NCBI GenBank assembly: GCA_001247695.2
Contig: LGRX02030318.1
Span: forward strand, 37,403 to 101,402
Length of the DNA stretch: 64,000 bases
Reading direction: 5' to 3'
Source: Cymbomonas tetramitiformis
Lineage: Eukaryota > Chlorophyta > Pyramimonadophyceae > Pyramimonadales > Pyramimonadaceae
This document shows, in pieces, positions 44,801-56,300 of this stretch. The notes beneath the pieces were generated by a model, which made no database searches, had not been told where the DNA came from, and worked only from the letters and a program-made list of their open reading frames with translations. Both the position numbers and the translations under genes were made by a program. The number at the start of each line of letters is the position of its first letter. The first letter of the stretch is position 1.

Positions 44801-45541
44801 GGGCCTGCTTTGGAGGCAGCGAGATGGGCCCGAGTGTGTCAGCAAGGCCCTGCCTCAGGTGAATGGGGTGAATGATGAGGGGCGCAGGCGGTAGAATGCC
44901 GGCGTGTCGGTCCCGACGAGTATATTAGGAGGCAGGCCGCGCGCGGCGTGGACATCAATGGCTTTAGAGAATCCCTCGTGGTGATGGAGAGGCTCCGCAT
45001 GGCGGAGTCCACGTTTGTCCTGCCAGGGGACAGCTGGCACATGAAGGTTTGCGCGTAGCCACATCACAAACCCAGAATCTGCAACCGCATATCATGGGCT
45101 TTAGGGCTTGAGTACGCCGATATCGCGTTGACAAGGGCGGTGTAAGCTTGGTCGAAATGGCGGATGGGGTCCACTTACTTTCCATTGCGAGCACTCTGCG
45201 CACTCTATCCCGCGCTCTCCTACGAAATGCAAATCGGTGCAGGGTCATCGGGCAGAGCCGGTAGTGCCATCAAGCACAGAGTGCGCAGTTCCTCGACGTA
45301 GGCAGAGCTCTCACGCAGTCGATGGCATGTTCACCATGGTCAGCAACTGCTGTGTGGAGGCGCCATAAAGATGTTTCCTGGATTGGATGACGTGAGACAA
45401 TTGTGTGAACTGCAGGTTGTGTATGGTATGCCAATTGTGACCCCAATAAACCCTGAGACTTTTTCTGAAATTCAGCTAGGAAACAACTGCATACGGGACC
45501 ACCGTTTGTTTGCATATCAGGAAACATTAGCACTACTTTGA
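41837..45541 (+). CDS. class-3 lipase, diacylglycerol-lipase-like (C-terminal five exons)
   Basis: Exons 41837-42079, 42806-43111, 44505-44585, 44888-45046 and 45416-45541 all join in phase 0, giving 304 residues to TGA. Landmarks numbered from the first exon: VMVRGLDEISD at 29-39 (the RGT-like segment), GHSLG at 86-90 with the nucleophile Ser88, LTFGPPPC after it, LVNEDDIISRLS at 189-200 with catalytic Asp193 or 194, STFVLPGDSWHMK (the PG-x-hydrophobic strand), and IRDHR near the end with catalytic His292. This is the alpha/beta-hydrolase order of Lipase_3 enzymes, which hydrolyse acylglycerols. The N-terminus is incomplete; a tentative upstream exon ends at 41166 (LQWYTTISEDTRGRNLM, donor GTGCAG, phase 0). 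The donor after 43111 (GTTGGT) is weak. Introns are 726, 1393, 302 and 369 bp, and one contains a 46-bp minisatellite. AATAAA occurs at 45446 inside the last exon (CCAATAAACC), so the true signal must be downstream. Confidence 0.78.
43232..43890. repeat. 46-bp minisatellite in a lipase intron, about 14 copies
   Basis: The unit CGATGATTGTGGCGGTTCGA, then TCAGATCATCGCATGACAGA and TAGATG, repeats with many point changes and a few deletions (43490-43560). It sits wholly inside the predicted intron 43112-44504. Confidence 0.93.
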
Positions 45542-48500
45542 GAGATTCCACATATTCCATCTAGCACATTCCGTAACACAGGTAGATCGGTTTATTCATC
45601 AGCTCTATGGCCATAGGTACAAAACCATCCTTCGTGCATGCTAGTAATTGTGGCTAGTCATTCTGAGTGTGCTTAAGGTATGGGGGGAAATTATTTTCTA
45701 TGTAGTAAGCAATTTTGGTAAGTAAACTATTACAGGGTGATGAGGGGGTGCATTCATATTTAACACATCTATGCGGAGGGTCATCTCCATAGTTGACTCA
45801 CTCGCATACGTTCGCTTCGTCAAGAGCGCTGAGAAGAATGCATATCGTATGTTACCCATTACTAAATAACCAACTCTATGTTGTTTGCCGTAATACGGAC
45901 AATTGATTGAAACCTGAAGTGTACAGCCCAGGCGGCGTATGTCAAAATTAGTATTGGATGATTTGTGACAATAATATAGCTACTAAAGGATAGACAGGAG
46001 TGTTTGGTGTTCTATGCGAACAATGACGCTGCGATGCTGCCGTATCCCCACACTTATTACAGGTGAAAACCGAGTTGCGAACTTCATACAACTACGCATG
46101 TGTTACTTTCCAGTTTAACATAATGAATAGTGAACATAACTGAGTGTAAGCTTGAGTTATGCTGAAATAATGGTCAACATCGTCGTATGCATGATGAACG
46201 TCTCTGAGGCAGCCTGCATGGCTCCCGGAAGGTTTGTCGATATCAGAGGATAATACCTAAATGATGTACTAGGGGCAAAGTAGTAGGCCTAATGGCGGCA
46301 TAACTAGTCGATGACATATGACCACTTCCACGACTCAGATATGCTGAAAGTATCCAAACGTTTATTGGGGCACTGGCTTCCCCGCGGTTCGATTCGCTTC
46401 GCGCGCGGTTGGCATTCACCTGCCGCAAATTGCAGATGGGTTGCCGATGCCAACGTATCACGCCGTTCCGCAACCGGGGCTGCCGGCGTTCCATGGGTAT
46501 CTGTCGGCGGTGTTGCCATCGGAAGCCTTTTACGGTTCGCCACAGCCCCTGCAGATCTCAGCTGGGCAGCGGATACTTCCGGCCCCATCGGCGTCCCACA
46601 CGCACAGCGGCGTGCCGGCCGACCGGCGTCCGGATCACGTGGATTAAATCTTATGGGACCAGCATTGGCTATCGGTTAAGCTACGTCCGCTCGGGTTGGG
46701 GGGGGGTCAAATCTTCCGTTGCATGGGTGCAATCTATTAGGCAACTGGCAGCTCGCCACGTCTTCGCGTGCGGGGGGGGAGTACCTGATCTTGGCACTTG
46801 CCCTCCTTCTCCTCGAGGGACAGCAGCAGGGGCGCCCTAGTACCAGCATCAGCAGGTTCAAAGAAAGAAAGAGGAAAAGGGGAAAATGTGACTCTTCCTC
46901 GTGGAAGTGTGATGTTAGTAGGTACACAGCTGTTACGACTGGCCCTAGCAGGTCCAACCTCCACCCAGCTCTTCAGCTGCTCGCATACCTCAAAGTCAAC
47001 CCATGCACCCTGGATTCTCTGCACTTCTGTAGCATGCACATTACAGTGGCCGAGTAGCTTCTGCTCCAGCAACCAGCAGCGCTGCAACCATCTCCACAGG
47101 CAGCAGCCCCCGAGCAACGACCGCTCCAGCAGGGGGCAACTCAACAGCGACCCCTCACTGCTGTCGCGGGGCCTTTTTAGCGCGGCGTCGCTGCTTCTCA
47201 TCCAGCTGGGATAAGCGACGAGCGCCAGGAGGGATCAGCTCCCAAAGGGCTCGCGTCAAGCCACGTCGTAACGTGCCAAACATGCACGCGTATGCTGGAC
47301 CGGAGAGCATCTCGCAGATAACTGTCAATGTATACAGCCACCCAGTAGCGTGGCGTATTAAGTCGCGACCCGTGTCTATTATCATCGGATGTGTGCCGGT
47401 GGACACGACGGCTATGAGATCTCGAATGTGATGGGTCATACGCACGACAGTTAGTATGGACTGAAACCTGAGAGATACACATGGTATGAGAAATGCCATG
47501 TATGACAGTGTGACACGATGCCATTATGACCGTATGATATCGTGACAGTATGACAAACTGGCATCGTGACAGGATTCGACAGAACGAGTAAGATTCAAGA
47601 TCGAGATCAGACTTGATGAAGAATCGAAATAAGATTGGGAGATTTAGATTTGTACATTTCGGGTCACGCGCACGGCGTAATTAGGATTGTCGCCGTGACA
47701 GCCGATAAAGGTGTAGACGGGAACGTCTTCGACCTTCAAGAACAAGTTAACCGTTCGTAATAACCCCAATTGGACATCAACCCAGTTGTATGTACAATGA
47801 AAACCCAATAATACATCAACGTGACCACCCAAAAATACATAAAATATCATAGTGTTTAGTACCCGAAACAATTTGGCAACGAGAAGTGTTGTCCGTAGCC
47901 TCCGCGCGCGGACCTGCTACATACCCACGCGGACCTGCGTTTTGTGGCGGACTGCCTATGCGGGGACAGCGCTGTACCTTTGTGCATCCTTGGCTCAATT
48001 TCCCCGACAATTCGTACGTGTTTTACAGCTTATGACGCTTTCTTTTGCGCTCAATAGCCCCAAACGGCTTATAAATTATACTAGGCTTTGTCGATCTCAA
48101 TTTGAGATCGCCACTAGGTCATGTACTAGGGGACATAGTATGACGTGGTATGACAGTATGACAGTGTGACAGTACAGTCTGACAGTGTGACCGTACAGTC
48201 TGACAGTGTGACAGCAGTATGATCAGTCTACAATATATGACAGAGGAACTGTATGACAGTCATCGGAGTGACAGGTCAGGGGTCATATACATAGCTGATG
48301 TTAAATGATGAATCAGGTGAAAGACCAGAAGTGATCAGATAATTATAAAAGAACTGACCTGAGAGATTAGATAATTATAGCAGATCCGACTTGATCTCAT
48401 TGGATGTGCCACTGATGTGCCACTGACATGCAGATACCATATGACAGATGACACATGAAAACAGAATCAGTTATGGAAGTGCCAGAATAGTTATTTCTGG

Positions 48501-48590
48501 TGAGTGATCGCTAATGTGGCCGGCTTTTTATTTAGTAATCCTGCACCACACTGCAGGACTGCAAACAAGTAATAAGTTAATACAATAAGC
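45542..48590. other. no supported gene
   Basis: AT-rich to 46.2 kb, mixed afterwards. The plus-strand frame 46441-46647 (Pro/Tyr-rich, VPQPGLPAFHGYL) is coding-like and could be a retroelement polyprotein remnant, but it has no domain. A cluster of TATGACAGTGTGACAGTA-type repeats occurs at 47495-47580 and 48140-48250, on both sides of a more unique block. A fragment of the dispersed repeat of 11.8 and 61.3 kb lies at 48078-48125. Confidence 0.4.
48078..48125. repeat. dispersed repeat with GATCTC...GAGATC start, fragment
   Basis: ACTAGGCTTTGTCGATCTCA, then ATTTGAGATCGCCACTAGG, matches the first 45 bases or so of the copies at 11803 and 61301. Nothing further is recognisable. Confidence 0.7.
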
Positions 48591-48790
48591 TACTATCTTT
48601 ATAGTGTGCCCACAACAACTGGTATCTCAGGAACGTCTACGACTTCTACACGGCCTGTGCGTTGCCGAATTGCCGCGTTGCTTGTGATTGCCACGCTGCG
48701 TTAATCTTTCCGCCAACTTCGCTTCCGCTGTTCTTTTCGTCCAGCGTACGCTAGCGCTAACGCTCTTTTTTACCGTTTCCGCTTTAATTC

Positions 48791-49010
48791 AAGATTCTTG
48801 ACCGCTACTGGTGTACCGTTCGGGATTCTTCTGCTCACGAAGCACGGTGTTGGCGTTCTTTTATTGCGCCCGCATCGGAGATTTTGTCGCGGCTTCTGGC
48901 TTCAAGCCGCTCCCTTCAACTTTTTTTTTAATTACCGTCCAAGCTCTGCGCTGGATTCTTGTCCGCTACTGGCGTACCGTTCAAGCTTCTTCACAGCGTG
49001 GACACGACTT
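48791..49010. repeat. imperfect duplication of about 162 bp in a leader region
   Basis: GATTCTTGACCGCTACTGGT (48791) recurs as GATTCTTGTCCGCTACTGGC at about 48953; both continue GTACCGTTC, a CACGAC or CACGAA region, and later CGCATCGGAGATTTTGTCGC against CGCGTCGGAATTTGTCGC. It lies just 5' of the retroelement-like frame at 49126. Confidence 0.65.
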
Positions 49011-49125
49011 CGACTTCTTTTGTTAATCCGCGTCGGAATTTGTCGCAGGTTGTTGCTCCGCACCTTTTCCCTTCAGCCTTTCCGAGGAGCCGGTGTTCTT
49101 CTTAATTTCAAGAATTGTCGCTGAG

Positions 49126-51300
49126 ATGTCCAGACCGTCTTCCGCTCCGGGCTCTCGCCGCGGTGATTCTTCGCCGGACTCCCTGACGTTTCTTCACCGC
49201 CGCGGCTTGCTGGGGACTCCCACCGACAGCGGTTGTCCCCGCCAGCGGATCTTGCGGCGGCCTCTGTCCGCTTGCTTGGGTGCCCTTCCGCAGATGTCAG
49301 CGGAAGATGTTCCGATGAGATTCGCGGCTTCTGCCGGGCTGCCGGCGGCGCACCCTCCGTAGGCTCTGCCGGCGCACCGTGGTGTTTATGTCCCGGTGTT
49401 GCCGTCAGCGGGCCAGCGTGATTACGGCACCGTGGGGCCTGCCCCTCTTGGGCAAGGACGTCTCGGCAATGATCCCCGTGGGGCCTCTGCCGGGGGCGTT
49501 ACTCGTTCTGCTCTGCAGGGATCGCCGGTTGCTGCCGGCGCTCGCGGTAATTCTTCTCGCTCGCTGGCCTCGGATGTAACCGGCGGACGTATCAGCCACC
49601 TGGAGGACTCCGTTGCCGACTTGCACGGGTCTGTGCAGCAGCTAATCCGGTTGGCGACGCCGCCTCTGGCCGGGGGGGGGGAAGTGTCTGCTCTCACAGC
49701 GCCTCAGAGCCAGCAGCGGCACCTACAAGCTCGAGCAAGACTTTCAGGTGGGCGCTCCGAAACCTCACTGGAGTGCACACACAGCCGGCAGCTGCCTGTC
49801 AGTCCACTAGCAACCGCGCACTCTGGGCAGCAGCCCCAGCCTGCTGCCCACTCAGCGCAGCGTACCTCTGGACAACCACTTCGTGCTCAGCAGCAGCTGC
49901 GCAGCGGGGCGGGGGCCGGGAGTCGGAGCAGCAGCGTCTGAGGCAGCGTAGCTGTTAATCAGCATCAACAGCGTTGCTCGCAGCTACCCAGCAGCCCTCG
50001 CTGCTCGATCCCAGTGTTCATACAGCTCCAGGCACAACTCGGTCCGGGCAACCACCTCGCCGGACGACGCCCAGCACGGCGGAGAGTGACGTGGACCTGG
50101 ACGCGCCCACCATCTCGCGTGAGGAACACGAGAGGCGACGAGCGCGGAGAAGAGTTCGCCCAGGTCCGCAGACACCGAGCGGAGGGGGGGCACCACCTAG
50201 CCCGCCACCGTCTGACGAGGATGAGCTGTCGGAGTCTGGGCTCCTGGTATTCACTGCCCAAACCGATGGGACCACCGCTATCACGAGCATGGAACGAGGA
50301 GGGGAGCCTGAGCTGTCCTCCTCACAGAGGACAGGAGGGGGAGGCTCCCCTGTTTACGAGGTGTCCGATCACAGGGAGGTGTCCCTTCTCTCCGGACTCA
50401 CCCGACTCGACATCAGCGCGGTGCGCATCGACCACCACGACGGCAGCGGCGCTCGAGGAGGGGTACCCGGATGTCATCATGGGCCAAGTGAGGAGCGGGA
50501 CAACCGAGACCACCTCGTCTCAGGAGTCCTGGGCGGAAGCTGTACAACCGCATCTTGCCCACCAGAAGGAGCTCGAGGGCCGCAATCCGGAGGGGGTCGC
50601 GTACGGCCAAGACGAGAGGAACTCTGAGGGCGAGGAGGACTCTGGGGGCGGCAAGTAAGACCACTGTCGTCTGGGTCTGGAGCGACTTCCTGGGGACCTA
50701 CATCCCTGCCTGCGTTCGAGTGCGACCAGGACGAGATGGTCGCAGCGTGCATGCCCACGAACAGCGACGGCGACGCCGAGTCGGGGAATCGCGAGGGCGC
50801 GGGGGAAAGCAGGCGTGAAGGGAAGGAGCCCGCTGTTGACACCCCCGGCCGGCTGCGAGTGCTCCTGCATCGCCAAACGCCTCGAGCGACGACCGCGCCT
50901 CCTCCGGCACGACCTGCGGGGAAATGGACCCTCGAGGTGTGTATTCGGCGCCCCCTCCTGACCCAGGATCCGTCCGAGCCGCTGAGAGGAGAGCGGAGGA
51001 GAGCAAGCTCGGCAACCTCTCCTCACACATCCACAACGCGTACGGTGGCGGCCCGACTATGAACCGCCCCTCTCTGAGCTCAGGCGTCAGTATGGCCTCC
51101 GCGACCAGCGACGCCCTCACGCAGGAGTGGAACGACGTTCTGTACCTGCGGCAGCGTCAGAGTGAGGGTACCTTCTACCTCGGGGGACAGGTCTACTACG
51201 ACCTGGCGGGACTACAACAAGCCCAGCTCAGACAAGCCATGGCGAGGGAGGCCGAGTTCAACGGCGGCGACGTGCGGCATCAGCGTGTCCATTACCCTCT
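49126..51300 (+). pseudogene. degenerate retroelement ORF1/Gag-like gene
   Basis: ATG at 49126 starts MSRPSSAPGSRRGDSSPD. The frame is interrupted by one TAG near 49360 and resumes as GVYVPVLPSAGQRDYGTVG, with a short coiled-coil-like segment RISHLEDSVADLHGSVQQL, then a Gln/Ser/Ala-rich stretch to 49941. Coding sense continues with repeated frame changes: EEGYPDVIMGQVRSGTTETT and QPHLAHQKELEGRNPEG near 50460-50590, and LTQEWNDVLYLRQRQSEG and VYYDLAGLQQAQLRQAMARE near 51115-51250. The composition (Pro/Ser/Gln/Arg-rich, short coiled coil) fits a Gag or DIRS-type ORF1. No zinc knuckle or polymerase is visible and no LTRs were paired to it, so the class is uncertain. Confidence 0.45.
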
Positions 51301-52640
51301 CTTGGGTACATCGGGATGTGCCCAAGAGGCCTTGCGCATATACGTCTCGTGGAGTCTCAATACCAATCCGATGACCATATGCATAATATATGTTGTCCAT
51401 AACACCTCCCTTGAGGTGCCTAACCATTCATCTGACGCCCTTTGGTTAATAGTGAGGTTAGGCGGACCGTGTTTGGATGCCCATTTTCAGATTTTCAGAT
51501 TTTTTTTTAAAAGGGCCAAAATCTTGGGTACATCGCTTGGGTACATCGACTTTGAGCACCCTTATACACCATGCAATGGGTTATCTCGACCAAACTGAAG
51601 TGTTATATAGCTAGAGTATGACCTAAAGTTAATGTGTAAACAACGATGCACACCTCAACATTCAAAATTGCAGTTTACACGCATGTGAGTGTGCGTGCAT
51701 ATGTCGGAGGGGCAAACCATATTTCCTAGGTATAACGCGTAAATAACTTAGGGTTTGAATTCATAATAACTTTTAGCACATGGTGTGTGCACACATATCC
51801 TTTGATAGTCTATCAAAAATTCTTTTAAAGGTAACTTTCCATTCATCGCTATGGAAATGCATGCTACTTTACGAGGAGAGCACCGACTTGTTCACGAGCT
51901 GACGACATGGCCCTCGCGGAAGTGTCTACGGGCATACGAACCCGAGAGGCGAATATTATTTCCGACTTGGCCAGTCGGACGGGGGCGAAGTCGGGGGGCC
52001 TCCGTCCAAGAAAACACCGACAAGTGACCAACAGCAACAGATATGCCCGGTTGGAGACGTTCGGGAGACTCAAGATGCACCGAAAACCAACTTCAATGTT
52101 AGATTTTTGCACTATTAGAATATGCAATATTTTGACATTTCCAAAAATGCAACTATTTGCTTACATGGGAGAGATCCAGCAGATTTATGACCCATTTTAG
52201 GGTGTTTGGAGGGTCACGTAGTAAAATACTTCTCATCGGGCGAAAGTGAGCAGCAAAGGAGATATTTTCAAAAGCTATTATGCTGGAAAAGTTGTTCGGG
52301 ACTGAAAACAGCCAGGGGTGATGCTCCCTCAGGCTTCATGTGACCCAACATGGGCATTCAGCGGGTCAATTTGCCCTGAACAGGCTATTCCAGCACGATT
52401 CTCGGCAGCTAAGAAGACCGGTTAACTGTATCATTTCGCGGGAAACATTAAAATACGTCAGAGGAAAAATATCCCGCGGCAGGTGTTCCTACAGGTGTGC
52501 TGCACATGGATATATCGGGGCGTACAAGGTTCAGGGTTTTAGGGTATATGTTGGAGGAGTCGTAACCGGAGGTCGTTTGCACACACCTGCGTTCGTGACA
52601 TAGAACCACAACCCGCACCTTAGACTACCTACACCAGTAT
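51301..52640. other. no supported gene
   Basis: Includes a hairpin CTTGGGTACATCGGGATGTGCCCAAG at 51300-51325 and two further CTTGGGTACATCG motifs at about 51520-51545. The rest is AT-rich unique sequence. Minus and plus frames of 60-97 codons at 51864-52200 are unconvincing. Confidence 0.4.
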
Positions 52641-52648
52641 GGCCAATA

Positions 52649-53143
52649 TTGGAATATTGCAGTAACTATTGGATATGGCCTTTCGATACTTTTACGTTTC
52701 GCGACTGCCAGTTACAACAAGCCCAATGGGTTCCTGAAGACCCTTTGATTCTCCGCTTGTGGCTGCAAGCGCGGGAACAAGCAGAAGAAGACTGGGAGGA
52801 CTTCGGGCAACATGCAGTTAATCTCAGGACCTATCACTGGTGGAGTTTTTGGCCGATGTACGTCCACGGCCGTAGATCCAGCGAAAGGTTCGGTGTGAGG
52901 CATCTCGTGTACCGGTATGAGGGCGGGTGGATCTACCACCGATACTCAGATTTGGAGTGGCGGGCCTGGCGAAATAGAAACCGCTACAGCGAAACAACGC
53001 ACGGTGCCCTGACAGAGCTGGAAAGCGATCTGCTGCAGGAAGATGGAAGGAGATGTGCAGTTTGCGGGCGTATGTTAAGAACCTGCACCCTGGCGCGCAT
53101 ATTTGATGCTAGCGCGTGCAATGAGGAGACGTATGCTTGGTAG
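52649..53143 (+). CDS. Trp/Arg-rich hypothetical protein, probable terminal exon
   Basis: A 164-codon open stretch with unusual composition: HWWSFWPMYVHGRRSSERFG, LVYRYEGGWIYHRYSDLEWR and AWRNRNRY, then ESDLLQEDGRRCAVCGRMLR and a Cys-rich end before TAG at 53141-53143. CAVCG plus C in RTC could form a small metal site. AATAAA follows at 53172, as expected for a 3' end. There is no ATG at the left edge; plausible acceptors are ATATTGCAG (52664) or GACTGCCAG (52710), so it is more likely a last exon than a whole gene. The nearest 5' exon was not found. No family was recognised. It lies tail-to-tail with the transposase-like gene downstream. Confidence 0.45.
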   Translation: MEYCSNYWIWPFDTFTFRDCQLQQAQWVPEDPLILRLWLQAREQAEEDWEDFGQHAVNLRTYHWWSFWPMYVHGRRSSERFGVRHLVYRYEGGWIYHRYSDLEWRAWRNRNRYSETTHGALTELESDLLQEDGRRCAVCGRMLRTCTLARIFDASACNEETYAW

Positions 53144-53324
53144 CTAACACTTATGTCACGTGACTGTACACAAATAAACGGTACATTTACATGTATGAAA
53201 AGCAATAAGTTTCACGCCGTGTGGCCATTGTAATCTAGTGTGCGTGCCACGAGGAATGAATGAGGCTGTGTTGCTTACCTTCACCTGTCCAACGCCTCGG
53301 AGGCCAAGTTTTCCCTGGCCACCT

Positions 53325-56300
53325 TCAGAAGTTCTGCCTTTTCAGGAATCCTGGAACTCCGCCGACAGCAGGTTTGCCAGGAGGTTCGTCCCAGCAAGTC
53401 AGGATCTCACTCGCATCGAAGTCGTACCAACCTGTCACTTTCGGAGCGGCTCTCCGGAAGGCGTTCTCCGCGAACAAGCTGTTCAAATCAGAGAAGGTTT
53501 TGCTTGTTCTCCTCGTTGTCGGCATAAGCAGAGGCGCACATGGAAGCCAAAACCTCCACTTCACTCTGTTCGTGTTCAGATCCACCTCCAAGACCTCCAC
53601 GAAATGCATAGGCATGGACACGGCGTTGTTCCCAGGCATGCGGATAGTAAAGCTGCAGCCGTCGTTGCCCGCGGCCACGGTAACTGCGAAACTTTTGCCC
53701 GCACTCTTCGCCAGCATGTCGATGGTATAGTCCGTAGGAAGGTTAGATACGGTAGGCCAACGGTATGTCGTCGTCCGGGTCGTCCTCGTCGTCCTCGTCC
53801 ATCGAGACGCCTGCGAACTGTCCAGTCGCCGCCTCCGGGGGATGCGCGTTCTCCACCTGCTCCGCAATCTGGTTTGCATCCTCGAAAAAGCAATCGTCGT
53901 CAGGAACGAAGCTGTCCGTTATAAGGGCGCCTGTCGGACCGATCACAGAGGCCGCTCGGAATAGCACTCGTCCCTTGTCACGACCCCGCGCTTGTCGAGA
54001 CTTCCCGGGTGGAGACTTGCTCCCTGGGGACGCCTTTGCCAATGGCGAACTGCGTGCACGCTTGTCACTTGGAGCTCGTGCTTGATCTCCCTGTGGCGCT
54101 GCAGGAGCAGGGCGTCCTCGGCCACCTGCGCGTGGCCCTCGTGCTGCCGGTGCCTGTGCTCGAGTAGGCATAGCTTCGTTGGTTTGCGGGCCTCGCGCAG
54201 CAGCTCCTTCTCGTCTTGCCTGTGTAGTGGCTGTTACAGCCCCGAGTGTTGGCGTCGCCCGCGCAGCTCCGCCGGCTTCGGAAATTCTTGCAGGCAAGGC
54301 CTGCTCCGTACCCGGCGATGCTTCCTTCCCGGTTTCCTCACCTGTCGTCGCTGGGGGTTTTTTTCGAAGGACTCTGAGATGTTCGTGGCGGGCCTTTCGG
54401 GCGACATCCGTCGCTTCAAATAAGGCCTTCGCCAACGGCCCCTTGAGTGGGCGTTCAGGAAGTTCAATTCCCAGGTGGTGCAACGCTGCTTTACACTCGG
54501 CCACCGTGTACCTGCAATGGTAGCCGACGCGTAAGACACACAGGTAAGACTCGGGTAGGCATAATACTTGCAAGACCTAACAATGAAACCGAGGTGCTCG
54601 CAACAGACCAACGGGACGAACCAGAAATCGACGGACTCGACGTCCCTCGCTTTCTCCACGCACTTGCGCACGATCTCTTGTGGAGGTTTCCGCGGAAGGT
54701 CCTTGCTTAACACGTTGCGACCGTCGGATATCACTTCGAACTGTTCGGGCATCGTCCGTTCTGGCACCTCCTCCTGCACTGGCTTCTTGTGCCAGGCGTT
54801 CTCGTAAAGCTCCTTCAAATCCAGAGGAGCCTGTGGGGTCGGCGTCGGTCCAGCCCAGGCATCGTAGTCCTCGGCGGTCTTGGGCAAGGGAAAGTACGCC
54901 AGCAACGTGTCCAGCGTGTCACTTGGAATACGGTAGTCGATGTAGTCGCACAAGCGACTGAAAGCAGTGCGAGTTTCCCTCTCTTCCTTCGGGTCTAGCG
55001 GCTTCACCCCTTCTAACGTTGGGCTGCTGTCGAAAGCTGGGTAACTTTTCATGACCTCGATGCCCTTACGGAGATCCTCATCCACTCCGGCAGGCATGTG
55101 GTTTGCGTATTGTTCTCCAAACTTGTACTTCAGGCGTGTAACACCACCCGCGTCCTTCTCGAAGTGCATCAGGTGTGTACGCCTTACTTTCCCAGAATAG
55201 CCTTCAAACTTTGGGTTTATGTGCGGCTCCAGCCAAGCCTTGAAGTCCAACTGTTGGCCTTGTACGTCCGTGATTTTGGTGAACTTCTTCACCGGCCAGC
55301 TTCGTAACCAGCCAATCCACGATTCCAGGGTCAACAGCCACACTCCAGATTTGCGCGCGTCTTTCCCAAATATGAACATCTTGATGAGTCCAAACCAACC
55401 GTCGCAGTCGTTATGGGTGTGCGCGACCATCAGACGGTGGAAGACAATCACGGTGTAAATATTGTAGTGCACCAACACCGCACAAAACGCGAACGCGTTC
55501 TTGTTCCAATTTTCTGAGCCACCATCCAGCTGCAAATGAAGCTCCTTCCGGAAGTAGCGCTTGCCTGCGCGACCTTGTGCGGTGTAGTGCAACAAGTTCC
55601 ACAGTAGTGTCGTGAGCAGCATGTTTGCACCCTTAGCCCCGCTCCAAGGGAGCCCAACGGAAAATATAAGCAACGAGCCATGAAGTATCGTGAGCTGCAG
55701 GTGTAGGTTAAGAAAATGCTGTTTCTTCTCGATGATGCCCTTAACTTGATGCGGGGCATGCGGAACAACCGTGTTCTGATTTGCCGCGCCGTCCGCCGCT
55801 ATGGAGTCGATCCGACCGTCAGGGTCAGAACCCTCCTTCCGCCTGAGGTCATAACACGTGCGTTGCATCCTGTGAATGTAGTCGTGTTGCTCGAAACGCG
55901 CAGTATAGGCTTTCCAGCGTACAGGATCGCGACCCTGTTGTCCAAGAAGCTGAGCCTTCTCTGCTCCCAGATCGTCACATGTCGTGCAGATTCCGGACAC
56001 CTCCACCTTCGCCCTTACCGTTATGTGTCGAGCCTTGAGCAGGTTTTTCACGTATATTTTGAAGGTTTCAGCACATACTGCCCACTGGACCTCTGTGTCT
56101 AACCTATACAAGTCGTACTGCACACCATAATCGATGGGTGGAATTTGGCGCGCACCACTGACCGGCATCCTCTGTGGTGCTCCTTTCAACATATTCGTAT
56201 CCGCCCAGTCGCGGTACACCTCCTCGTGGTAGAAAATCTTCGTCACCACCGCCTTCGCCACAGGGAATGCACTTGTTGCCGGTAGTTCCCCCTTCTCATC

